Shown: piece by piece, positions 48,081-59,419 of the stretch
Layout of the letters: every line of letters begins with the position of its first letter
Position numbering within the stretch: the stretch's first letter is position 1
DNA from: Margaritifera margaritifera
Taxonomy: Eukaryota > Mollusca > Bivalvia > Unionida > Margaritiferidae
NCBI GenBank assembly: GCA_029931535.1
Contig: JAQPZY010001164.1
Span: 788,501-852,500, forward strand
Length of the DNA stretch: 64,000 nucleotides
Direction: 5' to 3'
The notes under the pieces: generated by a model
Seen by the model: the letters and a program-made list of their open reading frames with translations, nothing else
Told to the model about the DNA's origin: nothing
Databases searched by the model: none
Position numbers and translations under genes: made by a program

Positions 48081-49481
48081 TACAGTAAAACCTGCTGATT
48101 TGAGCGACCTCGGCTACGAGTGACCATCCATCGATTACAACCAAACTGTTGAGCACAAATCAATTTTAATATATAAATGCCCTGTTGTAAACAATCACCT
48201 GCTGAATGCAACCATTGGCCATGATTTTTAGGCAAAATATGTGTTTCAATACTGCTATGAATTACCATAAAGCAGAACGAGATATAAATTCTACTGGCCT
48301 TGATTTAATCCTTTGTAACCATGATCAGTGAGGGTCTGCAGGCAGTGCCGATTATTCTCAATTGTTAGATAGTGTTTACATGTTTCTTACTGGATTGTAC
48401 CATGTATATAATAAAGTCGTTATTATACACAGGGCAATATTCTGAAATAAAAATGTAAAGACTGTCGAACATTAAGCTGCTGTGATTATTCTGAACGCAG
48501 ATGAAGAAAAAAAAAATGGAGTCATGTCTTGCTATTTGTTTCCTGCTTTGTAAAATCTGGTTCACAAAGAGTACAGCAATATTGATATTCTCTCCTGGCT
48601 GTCTCTGGAGTGTGTCAAGTACATCATTTGTCAATGCCTCAGCTGAATGGTTTGGTTTGGGTTTTGTGGGGTTTAACGCCATTCTTCGGCACATGATAGG
48701 CTATACATGGCGGTCAGTATACATTTGGTGGAGGAAGAACCTGGAAAGATCCCGGGAAGAACCGCTGACCCATGGGAAGCTACTGGCAAGCTTTCTCACA
48801 TACCCATATTGGTCAAACCAAGACTCGAACTCGAACTCACACAGACGGAGGTGAAATGTGTGAGTGATCTGAAAAGGCGAGCATCTTAGACCACTTGGAT
48901 CTCCCTGGGCCCCACCCGGGCTGAATGAGATTTTTGTATTTTAGTAAGTTACTAGAATTCTGCAGATGAGTTAATTACATAGTCATTGTTAAGTTTCTTA
49001 TTGTTGTTGCTTTATTAACATTACAGTTATTAAAAACCACATGTGCCAGAGTCAGAGATCTCGTCATCTGTTCATCATAGTGTGTCTGTTACATCCCCTG
49101 TTTCTTGATTTAGTCTAATCCATTTGTGTCGTGCTGTGAATTAAGTCTATGGAATATTTACCCAAGGCCTTATCAGAACTGCTGCAGTCATTATTGCAAC
49201 TATCAGCGATATGTTAACATCTTCACAAATATAAATGTGAATGTTTTATGACATGTATATTTGTGTTGCTATATAAAATTATTTTAAGATAAATACATAC
49301 AATATTTTAACAAGAACTATACATTAAGAATAAAATACATTTACAGTAATTGTGCGTATTTTTTCTTTTTCAACCCAGTTGAATTTTGACCTTGAAAACT
49401 GGCCCTCCTTTACAAACCTTGTTACAAGAGACCACTTTTTGTTGGCAGAAGGGGTGGCCTCTCAAGACAGGTTTTACTGTA
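48081..49481. mobile_element. Pogo/mariner-like TIR element containing a SINE
   Basis: TACAGTAAAACCTGCTGATT at 48081 and AAGACAGGTTTTACTGTA ending at 49481 are inverse ends beginning TACAGTAAAACCTG. About 1.4 kb with no transposase frame. A family C SINE (48651-48912) lies inside. The two ends could also come from two separate copies. Confidence 0.6.
48651..48912 (-). mobile_element. SINE-like element, family C
   Basis: Plus-strand order TTTGGTTTGGGTTTTGTGGG, GGTTTAACGCCATTCTTCGG, TGGAGGAAGAACCTGG and a tRNA-like end read on the minus strand (AAGTGGTCTAAGATGCTCGC, then GAGTTCGAGTCTTGG as a B box). The 'GGTTTAACGCC' body is of a kind I recall from molluscan SINEs. It lies inside a larger TIR element (48081-49481). 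Confidence 0.75.
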
Positions 49482-49683
49482 TACTGTAAATTGTACAATT
49501 TTTAAAAGCATACTATTTTTCCAATCAAACAGGCCAAAATATCAATCACTAAATATTAAAAATATTTTAATATTAAACAGCATTAACTTGAAATATTTTA
49601 CGCTGCAAACATGGTAAATTTACATTATTTGTAAAAATTTGATGGCGCTAAATATTTATACATCTCAATGCTGTAAACCAGTG

Positions 49684-49727
49684 GCTCCCAAACCCCAGGT
49701 CGCAAGTTTGGGAACCACTGCTGTAAA
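49684..49727. mobile_element. Small hAT-like palindrome
   Basis: CAGTGGCTCCCAAACCCCAG and CAAGTTTGGGAACCACTG form a 44-bp hairpin with the CAGTGGTTCCCAA-type end seen on hAT elements. Very short internal-deletion form. Confidence 0.65.
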
Positions 49728-50384
49728 TGATTATATCACGATACAAGCACTTAGGATCAAATATTACAGGCTAATTTTGGATTAATGAGCTCTTAGAAAA
49801 CACTAAATGCTTTTTATAACACACTTCAGTCACACAACGTCTTGTTCTTTTGAAATTAATTATACTAGATACAATTTTAAACAAGTAATTGAATCCTCTG
49901 GATAGTGAGTCATCTCATGAAATGAAGACATAACAAGAGTGCAAGCGAATATTATTACCACACCTGTTATATTCAACATGATAGATATCAAACTTTAATT
50001 CAACAGAAATGTACAGTACAAACTCAAAAACAAGTTCTGACATCCCACAATCCAGAAGGTTCTGTCGTCAATACTCCAAATAATTTTTAGATCATGTGAG
50101 TATTATAATCCTCAGTTTTTAATCGAAGTTGTACCACTCATACTTTGAAGAGTGAAACATTTTTTCCATGATTCCACTACATGTATTTTTATACAAGGTT
50201 TTGATCATGGTTTATGTCTCAAATAGTGAGAGAGAGATGGTAGTTAGAAAATATCGCCTACGTTTTTTTTGGTGTAAAGATAAAGTCTGTTTTGAGCTCC
50301 ATAATTGAGCAACTTTATCTCTAAAGGAAGCTTGTAATTATTTTTTGTCCATTATGTTTAGCCATAGTAACCCCCTGTGTGTTC

Positions 50385-50450
50385 AGGATTGTAGAATAGA
50401 CTCGATGCACACTCCTGCATGTCATAAGAGGTGACTAATGAAGGCTGGAG
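50385..50450. mobile_element. SINE-like fragment
   Basis: GCATGTCATAAGAGGTGACT resembles the end of dispersed molluscan repeats (GTCATAAGAGGCGACTAA type, from recall). It is too short to assign to a family. Confidence 0.4.
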
Positions 50451-50468
50451 CCATGGTGACTCCATGGT

Positions 50469-50689
50469 TACCGTATATACTCATGTATAAACTGGGTCAA
50501 AATGCAAACAACATAGACCCTGATCTGGAGTCGCAAAATGCGCCACCAAATCAGGGTCTATGTTGTTTGTTCTACTGATTACTCCTTACAAACTACATAG
50601 ACCCAGATCTGCCTGCACATTATGCGATGGAAAATCTGGGTCTATGTAGTTTGCAGTTGGTATCGACTTATATGCGAGTATATACAGTA
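50469..50689. mobile_element. Hairpin TIR element, copy 7
   Basis: Termini TACCGTATATACTCATGTAT and GCGAGTATATACAGTA. Two hairpins with arms AACAACATAGACCCTGATCT and ACTACATAGACCCAGATCTG, joined by TTCTACTGATTACTCCTTAC. The second hairpin surrounds GCACATTATGCGATGG. Confidence 0.9.
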
Positions 50690-50729
50690 GTCTTCAGGAC
50701 TCTCAACCAAAAGGATGCGTGTTCTACCA

Positions 50730-50872
50730 TCAGATAAGCCCAGGTTGGTTTCCATGGTGTTTCCTTGGGCAAGGACTTCTATGGTCTGTCCTTGTGCAAG
50801 GCTATTTACTTCAATTGCATTGGCACTAAATAACCAACTGTTGCTGTGCCATAAAACACCAAACCGAACCAA
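50730..50872 (+). mobile_element. SINE family A, plus orientation, diverged
   Basis: CTTGGGCAAGGACTTCTATG, ATTGGCACTAAATAACCAAC and TTGCTGTGCCATAAAACACC match the family A body in opposite orientation to the other copies. A duplicated piece (GTCCTTGTGCAAGGCTATTT) follows the first motif. The head is not clear. Confidence 0.78.
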
Positions 50873-52017
50873 TCAGCCATCACTGCTTTACAAGTGGAGA
50901 CTGATATTCAAAACACATGACAGCCTAAAAAACAGCGAAACCTAGCATTTGATTGGCTAGCGCCTACAGCAATATGAACTATACGGAGTGCAGGATTAGG
51001 TACGGCAAGTTGAGGACTACTGCTATTAAGTGACAAGGAACAATGCATCTTCTGATGATGTACTTAATATGTTTCCAAATTAAAATGCTGGCATTGTTTC
51101 ATATTTATTAGGTGTAATTTATGCTGATACACCTCTTATCTGGATCACTGTATAGTAAATGACAAATTCCTGCAATGTCTTATCACAATTAAGACACTTG
51201 TAAGTGAGATTCAAATATATTCTTGGTATTAACATGACATCATTCATGATGTGCTATGTACTATTGTTTCTTCTATAAAAGAAAGTGTCATTCTGTGGGA
51301 AAAAATCCGGGCCTTTCTCACTGCTCCCTACTCAATCTCGTCATCATATGTCACAGGCAACTGAGTAACTTTGCGTTCTCTTGTATCACCTTAAAATCAA
51401 CTGACTGATACAATTTGTCAAAGTGTTTTGAAAAAATCAGAGCCGCTCATACAAGAAAACCAATTAAGATAAATAGCTTCCACTTTAGTTTCTTTGGTGC
51501 AGTACATCGTTTTCATAGACAATTACATACCTTGAATCAAATGCATTTTTCAAGATGGTGGCATCAAATTCGAAGCAAGCGTTTGACCCGTAATTTTATT
51601 CTAAGCAATGGTTAATGAAAATAATGTAGCGTATTGAAGATACTAAGAAAGTAGATATTATTTCATCTTGTTTTTTTTTTTCTGAGCAGTTCTTATTTCT
51701 CCAAACACTTAGAACAATTGTTATCATTGGCTGAGACAAAGCCACTGCCATAAAGCCTAAAGTATTCTGCATGCTCACGATGTACATGAAGGATGATCAG
51801 ACTTTTACTACTAGTCCAAAATAATGTGCATATTTGCTTTAAATATCCCCAACTTATTATGAGAAGTTTAAATATGGTTTATTTGCTAACCTTTAATTTA
51901 AAAAATTCATGATATAATCGATTCTGGTGTAGGGTTTTAAATTTCAATATTGGAAGTGTCAAAAGAATAACGACAAAAGTTTTCTGTGATTTTAGATAAG
52001 CCACAACATGTAGTCCC

Positions 52018-52213
52018 TGGTTTGCTTTGGTCTGGTGTTTTACAGCCAGGACCACATAAGTAGGTTATTTAGTGCCAAGGCAATTGGAGTAAAAAGTGCC
52101 TTGCCCAAGGACACACCATGGCAACTAACCTGGGTTGATTTGGTGGTAGGATTTGAACCTGCACCCTTTCAGCTGCGAGTCTGGCATGCTAACCACTGAG
52201 CCAGCACAGCTCC
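52018..52213 (-). mobile_element. SINE family A, near full length
   Basis: On the minus strand the head reads GCTGGCTCAGTGGTTAGCAT (A-box-like) and GCAGGTTCAAATCCTACC (B-box-like). The body follows with TGTCCTTGGGCAAGGCACTT, TTGCCTTGGCACTAAATAAC and ending TAAAACACCAGACCAAAGC. This is the clearest copy. Internal A and B boxes imply pol III transcription of founder elements. Confidence 0.88.
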
Positions 52214-52350
52214 TGTAGTACCTGGATGAGTGGAATCATAAATAAATTCGTTTTCATTCTGTAGATAAAGTACTTTAGCAAAAAACAGGTAAAATAAATA
52301 AGCTGGTTTTGGTGGAGGCAGTGAAAAGTATGAATTATTGAAAGGTCAAT

Positions 52351-53817
52351 GCAGTATTTGTCCCACAATAAAGCCATGGGTTCAGCCAGGTAAATTTGTC
52401 AAAAGGTAGTGTGTTGGCTTATTATCTGACAAAGATATCATCAATACATATTTGCCAAAGTTTCTAAAAATTGAGGGTGGGCTTATCATCAAGCACAGGC
52501 CCATCATCAAGCAAGGACTTATCATCAAGCAAGGGCTTATCATCTAGCTTGGACTTGTCATCAAGCATGGACTTGTCATCAAGCATGGGCTTATCATCAA
52601 ACATGGACTTATCATCAAGCATGGGCTTATCATCTAGCATGGGCTTATCATCAAGCATGGACCTATCATCAAGCATAGACTCATCATCAAGCATGGACTT
52701 ATCATCAAGCATGGGCTTATCATCAAGCATGGGCTTATCATCAACCATGGGATTATCATCAAGCATGGACTTATCATCAAGCATAAGCTTATCATCAAAC
52801 ATGGGCTTATCATCAAGCACAGGCTCATCATCAAGCATGGGCTTATCATCTAGCACAGGCTCATCATCAAGCATGGACTTATCATCAAGCATGGACTTAT
52901 CATCAAACATAAGCTTATCATCAAGCATGGGCTTACCATCTAGCATGGGCTTATCATCTAGCACAGGCTCATCATCAAGCATGGGCTTATCATCTAGCAT
53001 GAACTTATCATCAAACATAAGCTTATCATCAAGAATGGGCTTATCATCTAGCATGAACTTATCATCAAACATAAGCTTATCATCAAGCATGGTCTTTTCA
53101 TCAAGAATGGGCTTACCATCAAGCATGGGCTTATCATCAAGCATGGGCTTACCATCAAACATAAGCTTATCATCAAGCATGGTCTTTTCATCAAGCATGG
53201 GCTTATCATCAAGCATGGGCTTATCATCAAGCATAAGCTTATCATCAAGCATGGTCTTTTCATCAAGAATGGGCTTACCATCAAGCATGGGCTTATCATC
53301 AAGCATGGGCTTTTCATCAAGCATGGGCTTATCATCAAGCATGGGCTTACCATCAAACATAAGCTTATCATCAAGCATGGTCTTTTCATCAAGCATGGGC
53401 TTATCATCAAGCATGGGCTTATCATCAAGCATAAGCTTATCATCAAGCATGGGCTTATCATCAAGCACAGGCCCATCATCAAGCATGGACTTATCATCAA
53501 GCATGGGCTTACCATCAAGCATGGACTTATCATCAAGCATGGGCCCATCATCAAACATGGGCTCATCATCAAGCATGGGCTTATCATCAAACATGGGCTT
53601 ACCATCAAGCATGGGCTTATCATCAAGCATGGGCTTACCATCAAGCATGGGCTTATCATCAAGCATGGGCTTATCATCAAGCATGGGTCTATCATCAGGC
53701 ATGGGCTTGTCATCAAGCATGGGCCTATCACAAAGCATGGGGTACCACCAAACATGGGCCTATCACAAAGCATAGGCTTATAATCAAGCATGGGTCTATC
53801 ATCAGATAATTTGCCAC
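52351..53817. mobile_element. TIR element enlarged by an 18-bp minisatellite
   Basis: The left part (52351-52475: GCAGTATTTGTCCCACAATA, AATTTGTCAAAAGGTAG, ATATTTGCCAAAGTTTCT) matches the element at 57055-57252 in order. The right limit (ATCATCAGATAA at about 53800-53811) matches the opposite terminus seen at 58388-58410. Between them lies the minisatellite, which therefore grew from the subterminal GGGCTTATC segment. Confidence 0.75.
52476..53811. repeat. 18-bp minisatellite, about 74 units
   Basis: Unit CATCAAGCATGGGCTTAT with variants (GGACTTATC, ATAAGCTTATC, CTAGCATGGGC). Because 18 is divisible by 3, several frames stay open: minus-strand MLDDKP hexapeptides (424 residues), a plus-strand SSSMGL frame (434 residues) and others. 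Higher-order units are visible, e.g. a block with GGTCTTTTCATCAAGAAT recurring near 53090 and 53250, and a close variant (GGTCTTTTCATCAAGCAT) near 53180 and 53380. No splice sites or non-repeat coding flank support a gene. Confidence 0.95.
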
Positions 53818-53947
53818 TGATGTGTATTCAATTATCCGTTGTAGTTATGTGGAGACTGGAGAGTTGCAGAACAAGTGTGTCACCCACTATACACTATCCA
53901 TGAACTGTTAGCCTGCATAAGACATTTTTATCCAGAGAGACAGCTAC

Positions 53948-54167
53948 TGCCGATACTCGCTTATAAGTCGTGCCCAACTGCAAATTGCACAGACCCAGAT
54001 CTGAGGTCGCATAATGTGAGGGCCAATATGGGTCTATGCAGTTTGTTAGGAGTACTTAGAGGAACAAATAACACACACAATGATCTGCAAGTGCATTATA
54101 TGTGATGGCAGATCAGGGTCTATGTTGTTTGCAGTTGCATTCGACTTGTAAGCGAGTATAGATGGTA
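53948..54167. mobile_element. Hairpin TIR element, copy 8
   Basis: Left end GCCGATACTCGCTTATAAGT (outermost bases altered), right end GCGAGTATAGATGGTA. Two hairpins, with spacer AGGAGTACTTAGAGGAACAA in the orientation of copy 2. It lies 137 bp beyond the 18-bp minisatellite. Confidence 0.88.
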
Positions 54168-54809
54168 TCAGTTGTTTGCCTATGTCCTTTCCATAATTTT
54201 AGCCAACTGCCTGTAGTTTGTACACCCTGAGTTGCTGTTCCAATATCAACACTTCTGAAGATTTTCATAAAGTATCTGTGTGCCATTTCTATTGCAGCTA
54301 GTTCTATATTCAGCAGATCACCAACCCACCCACTCCTCCTTTTTAAAGAAACCATAATCTGCAGGCATTTACTAATGCAAGTCACAATTCATGGTGTACA
54401 TTTTAATTTCTATTAAGACTATCCCATCAGTTGATTAGTGACCATAGATCCCACTGTTTTATTTCTTTGTTAACAGTTCATTACAACTCCAAAATGTGGG
54501 CAAGAGTGTGATGGTCTCGTTCATAATCATACAGATGCTCGAATGTACCATATTACAGTAAAATCAAGCATTTCAGTGATAGGTGTGACAGACTAATAAA
54601 TCGAAAGACTTCAGGCATGCTGCATTTTTTGGGAAAATGATTTAGCCCATACAACTGATATTTTGAAACACAGTCCATATTTATGTCAAAATTTCCATAG
54701 AAACTACCAGTACTATGAAATTGTACCTGTAAATTTATCAGCTGTGCATAAGTGTGTACAGTTATTTTCCGCAATGAAAAATAAAAATGCAATTTCGTGT
54801 TCTACTTAC

Positions 54810-54917
54810 TCTTACAGGAAATCCATCCTCGCTGGCAGTGGAACTTATTTTCTCTGCATACTGTGGATATCGAGTAGCTAGCATATCCATAAATGCCTCC
54901 TTACTCCTTTCTGTCTC
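54810..54917 (-). CDS. SRCIN1/KIAA1217-like: SRCIN1/KIAA1217-like gene, 'RSKEAFMDML..RYPQYA' exon
   Basis: Minus-strand exon of 36 codons after a strong acceptor (TTTCTCCTTTTCAG|GAGACA). Its start, ETERSKEAFMDMLATRYPQY, resembles the short conserved N-terminal block of vertebrate SRCIN1 and KIAA1217, where a charged helix 'RKREAFLEHLKQKYP' precedes a variable linker (family recall, not a search). Phase is 0 at both ends. Two donors lie in tandem, GTAAGA at 54815 and GTAAGT at 54809, six bases apart. Using the first drops two residues (Val-Arg) and keeps the frame. Based on the vertebrate homologues, the protein would be a cytoskeletal and adhesion-linked scaffold. Confidence 0.88.
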
Positions 54918-55084
54918 CTGAAAAGGAGAAATGAATTATATATATACATTATCAACATCTGGCATTGACATCCAATCAATTTATTCCTTTATGATGCATG
55001 ATTGGCAATTAAATCGGAGTAAAGTAAGTAAGCAAGAAATGAAGCCTGCACATCATATAATCACTTAAGCATAAAGGTCTAAAA

Positions 55085-55510
55085 GATTTTAATGCCAACA
55101 ATGCGTCTGCTGCCTCCGACAACTATAACACTGGTGGTATAGCATAAGCTCTTGACAGCACATAGTTCCAATGCATTGCCACCAACACCAAGAAGTACGA
55201 CACAGGGGAGATAGCATAAACTCTTGACAGCACATAGTGCCAATTCATTGCCACTGACACCAAGAAGTACGACACAGGGGAGATAGCATAAACTCTTGAC
55301 AGCACATAGTTCCAATGCATTGCCACCGACACCAAGAAGTACGACACAGGGGAGATAGCATAAACTCTTGACAGCACATAGTTCCAATGCATTGCCACCA
55401 ACACCAAGAAGTACGACACAGGGGAGATAGCATAAACTCTTGACTGCATTTAATGCCAACATCGCTGCTACTGCTTCTGACAACTAGAACACAAGGTATA
55501 GCATAAGCTC
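55085..55510. repeat. 72-bp tandem array
   Basis: Units start with AGCATAAACTCTTGACAGCA at 55141, 55213, 55285, 55357 and 55429 (exactly 72 bp apart), with partial units on both sides. The period of 24 codons keeps minus-strand frames open (SLCYLPCVVLLGVGGNALEL-type repeats). It lies 170 bp from the 'RYPQYA' exon acceptor but shows no independent coding evidence. Confidence 0.95.
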
Positions 55511-55729
55511 TCTGGGACTTAGTGCAGTTAAACTAAAATCACGCAATATCTTACAAACATTGTTTCATGTGTACATCTTCATTGTTAGCTAGGTCAAATT
55601 GCTATGTATCTCAACTGCAGCAAAGTAAATAAATGAAATGTGTGAAAAATTCAATGTGAAATTCAAAATATTTTTGTTTTAAATAAATCTGAATTATTAT
55701 GATCCTCTTCTATACCTTCATCTAGTCGC

Positions 55730-56010
55730 CACTGTCAATATTATCGTCATTATTATTACCACCAAAACGATGACATCAATAAAGTCAATGCCGCTGTTGC
55801 TGCTGCAGGTGGTAGGTGTAAGGGTGATAGAGACTGGGTTGTATTTGTTGTTGCTGTTGCTGATGATGATAATGATGTTGGAGAGGAGAACAAAAAAGAG
55901 GATGACAATGATCATGATGCAGTAATGAGAAGGATGAGTTGGAGAAGGAGGATGGTGATGATGGTAGTAATAGTAATGATGTCAATACTGATGATGAAAA
56001 AAATTAAAAA
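55730..56010. repeat. Low-complexity GAT/GTT-rich stretch
   Basis: Runs of TGATGATGATAATGATG, TTGTTGTTGCTGTTGCTG and GGAGAAGGAGGATGGTG. No gene is evident. Confidence 0.85.
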
Positions 56011-56594
56011 AACAAACAAAAGCAGCCTAGCAATCCATAATGGACTAACAGCAAATCAATTGTTCCTGAAGCAATTGTATTTCAAACATAATCTGGTTCT
56101 ATAACTCACTACTTTATATAAATATTACTCACTGCTGTATCTATATAAAAATCATCTGCATGACCATATAGAAGACAGACACTTATGTGCAAAAATTATC
56201 TCAAATGCAAATAGTTTTCTAAACAAAATATGTTCATCGTAAGTAATGAAAATATGATGTAAATCTTGGAGAAAACAATATAACAAGCTAATTCTCTCCA
56301 TCTTATTTTCTTGCTTTTTATCTACATATCTCATTCTTTATTTGTGCTTTCCATTCTAAGTAGTATCTTCATTTACTTGCATAATGAGAAAAAAGAAGAA
56401 AAAAAAAAGAAATCACCACAGTTTGCTCATAAATTATAGTAGTAGTGACTTCACATGTGTATAAATCTCCCACAATGGTCTTATAACAACTGACACTGAC
56501 TTAATTTTTTTCTCCAGGGAGATGACTCTATGTTACTACCAAACAAGTCCAGCATTAATTTAATTCCACATTATCAATAAATCAATATATATAT

Positions 56595-56760
56595 CTTACC
56601 ACTATTAAGTATGGATTTCATAAATAAAGACACTGTTAAGTACGGATTTCACAATAAAGATACTGTTAAGTATGGAATTTCATAATAAAGACACTGTTTA
56701 GTATGGATTTCACAATAAAGACAGTGTTAAGTATGGATTTCATAATAAAGACACAGCAAT
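56595..56760. repeat. Tandem repeat of roughly 36 bp
   Basis: Five copies of GACACTGTTAAGTATGGATT...TCATAATAAA with small variations. Confidence 0.92.
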
Positions 56761-57054
56761 CTCAGTTTTACTGACCAGTTCATAAATTTGCCTGGCCATA
56801 AGTTTATGCATCAGGGGAAGTAACTTAGTCCCCCACAGTGACCCCTAGGGAGGTGGTAATTTATGCTGCTGCTTCCAATATCTAAGCACATGCAACACTG
56901 TGGCAGTAAGCTGATCAATACAGCATAGACCATCTGGCATGAAGAGTGGATGCCTGAAGGACTATCAATTTTATTAATGGTAGTAGGTTAAAAATGTGTA
57001 GATCATGGAAAGCTGGTGGTAGTGTTTTTAAATGAATCCCAATTTAAGTATGAT

Positions 57055-57252
57055 TACAGTATTTCACCCATGATAAGACCCAGGAGCAGCCTATGGAATT
57101 AGTCATGGGGAAGCAGCCTAATAAATTTGTCTAAAGGTAGGCTGTCGGATTATCATAGGATATAGATATCTTTAGTAAATATTTGCCCAAGCTTTGTGAA
57201 AAGGGAGGGTAAGCTAATTATCAACAATGGACTTATTGATGGATAAATACGG
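57055..57252. mobile_element. 'TACAGTATTTCACCCATGATAAG' TIR element, copy a
   Basis: Left end TACAGTATTTCACCCATGAT followed by AAGACCC; right end GGACTTATTGATGGATAAAT...ACGGTA is the inverse type. About 200 bp. It is the unexpanded relative of the element at 52351-53817. Confidence 0.78.
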
Positions 57253-57689
57253 TACATTACTAAGCTATCAAATCCTGTAACTCTGAATTTATGAAGCAAT
57301 ATAACCAGTGTTATGTTTCAATAAAATTGGGTACTTATTCAAGAATTCTGAATGAAGGTTGCATAAGAGACATACAACATGATCTTCTTACAAACTGAGC
57401 CTCCACCATTAAACATACATGTACTCTCTTTATACTGTAATACTCAAGGACCCACATACAATTACTTCAAAACACTGATTACCGGTAATGATGATTAATT
57501 TACTTTTCATTCATGGATATCAATAAATTTATCTAAGGATCAGAGAAACCATAATCAATGCATTTCAGGAATTTCTTCATTAATCACAAGTTTTAAATTT
57601 ATAAAACTGAGTTTATGAAATTAAAATCACTTAACATACTGAAAAAATGAAGTACAGGAATAGTAATTAATTTTTAGTTCATCAGTATG

Positions 57690-57870
57690 TACAGTATAAA
57701 ACCTCTCTTGTAAGACAATTAAATTTTCAAATAAATGTTGTAAAGCTCTCAAGACAGGTGGTCTCTGGGCTCATAACGTTATGTAACCAAACTGGTTTAA
57801 GCTTTATCAATCTTAAATAACAGGTGCCTGTCTCCAAAATAACTGGTCTCTCACGTCAGCTTTTACTGTA
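57690..57870. mobile_element. Pogo/mariner-like TIR element of 180 bp
   Basis: TACAGTATAAAACCTCTCTT...GTAAGAC on the left and CTCACGTCAGCTTTTACTGTA on the right are inverse ends, similar in style to the element at 48081. No coding sequence. Confidence 0.78.
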
Positions 57871-57940
57871 TTGCTTTAGTCTCAGATATAAACACACACA
57901 CAAAGTATTAACAAGCAGAATAACATATGCAATATAAATG

Positions 57941-58283
57941 TACAGTCCTCCCTCATTATAACACTGACTGTGGGATGCATAGAGCAGGGGTCCCCAACCT
58001 TTTTGTGCCTACGGGCACATATGTGAGTTTATGAGAGTGTGGCGGGCACCAACCAATTAACTTGACCCATTTTTGTATTTATTATTATTCATTATAACCT
58101 CGTCCGCGGGCACACAAAAAACCTTGGCGGGTGCCGCATTGGGGACCACTGGCATAGAGTATACTGCCTTATCTTGAAGTACATAGTAATACACTACTAC
58201 ATAATGAATAGGAACCATCACCATATCCACCTTTCTAAGGAATGGTATTATAATCAAGGGAATTATAGTGAGGGAGTCCTGTA
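57941..58283. mobile_element. TIR element that hosts a hAT-like insertion
   Basis: TACAGTCCTCCCTCATTATA on the left and TATAGTGAGGGAGTCCTGTA on the right are near-perfect inverse ends bounded by TA. With the inserted element and one 8-bp duplication removed the host is about 170 bp. Confidence 0.9.
57985..58151. mobile_element. hAT-like non-autonomous element with 8-bp target duplication
   Basis: Ends CAGGGGTCCCCAACCTTTTT and TTGGGGACCACTG, with inner GTGCC...GGGCAC and GCGGGCACACAAAAAACC. It is flanked on both sides by the perfect 8-bp duplication GCATAGAG (57977-57984 and 58152-58159). The 8-bp duplication and CAGGGG ends are typical of hAT transposons. No transposase. Confidence 0.95.
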
Positions 58284-58387
58284 ATGGATACATAAATTCA
58301 TCCGATATTGGAGGTGATCACAGTGACATTGATACCACGTGACTAAATGAGGCATCTAATTCAGTGCAAACTTAAACAAAATGTGTA

Positions 58388-58518
58388 CCATATTTATCTG
58401 ACGATAAGCCCATCCCCATTCTTACAAAATTTTGGCCAATAGTTACCACGGATACCCCTTACTTTTTGAAAACTTTATATGGTTAATTCTCTTGTCTTAT
58501 CATGGGAGAAATACAGTA
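58388..58518. mobile_element. 'TACAGTATTTCACCCATGATAAG' TIR element, copy b
   Basis: Opposite orientation: TACCATATTTATCTGACGAT with AAGCCCATCCCC on the left, and CTTATCATGGGAGAAATACA...GTA on the right. Confidence 0.78.
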
Positions 58519-59419
58519 ATACCGCTTGAATGAAACAGACATCTCATTCAGTGTAAACTTAAACCAGACAAGGTCAAAACACATATATAATTTGTAGTAC
58601 TCAAGCACAAAATTACAGTAAGAGAATCAGTCTACCAGATGTTTTCAGGTATACATCAAGATTGTCCTTCAGTTTTACACACAAATGTTTGATCACATAC
58701 TGAACTACAATAAGGTAGGCTCTAGTGACGGACTGGTAAAAAAATTCAGATCTACCCTTAGATCAGGCGGCCAAAACATCATGGCAGCCCTCCACTAGTA
58801 TGTAAAAACTAGTGGTCCATCTGCCCTTGGACAGATTGCCAGATGAGATAATCTGCCAATTATAAGTTCATTCTTTTCCTGATCACTTTTGCTTTGGTGC
58901 AAGTAGTCCACAATATGATGGCACAGTACTGAGATAAGGAAGAGTTTAGTAGATGAAAACGAGTGCTCTCCTAACTAACACGAAATATCCATGAGCATAC
59001 TAAATATTGGCATTTCCAATGCTGTGTATTTCAGCTGAGTAGCTAACAAATTTGTGCACAAGACAGTAAATCGTGTATCCAGATAAGATGGTAAATCATG
59101 TGGTTACATGAGATGGTAAATCATGGCTACAAACGATGGTAAATCATGTGGTTACATAAAATACCATAATGTCTGTAATTATATATACACTCTTATTTCT
59201 CATAAACCACCAATTCATACATATAATAATAATTAATTTTTGTTTGTACTGAGAACTCGTTTCTAATTAAAAAATTTACAAATTTAAGGTACTTAAGAAA
59301 TTAATTATTAATATTATTACATTTGTTACTTATAAATATTTGTACTGGCCTCCCCCCCCCCCCAAGTTTGATAAAAGTGTACAAAAAATGAAGCAATACT
59401 GTAATTGGATAAAGCTGAG

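Noticed and set aside
52464..53775. Open frames of 424 (minus) and 434 (plus) codons made of MLDDKP or SSSMGL repeats
   Set aside because: Both come from an 18-bp minisatellite whose period keeps several frames open. There is no unique flanking coding sequence or splice signal, and the array sits inside a small transposon.
55079..55483. 134-codon frame with a 24-residue hydrophobic repeat resembling membrane segments
   Set aside because: A 72-bp tandem repeat explains it; alternative frames are also open, and no membrane-protein family is recognised.
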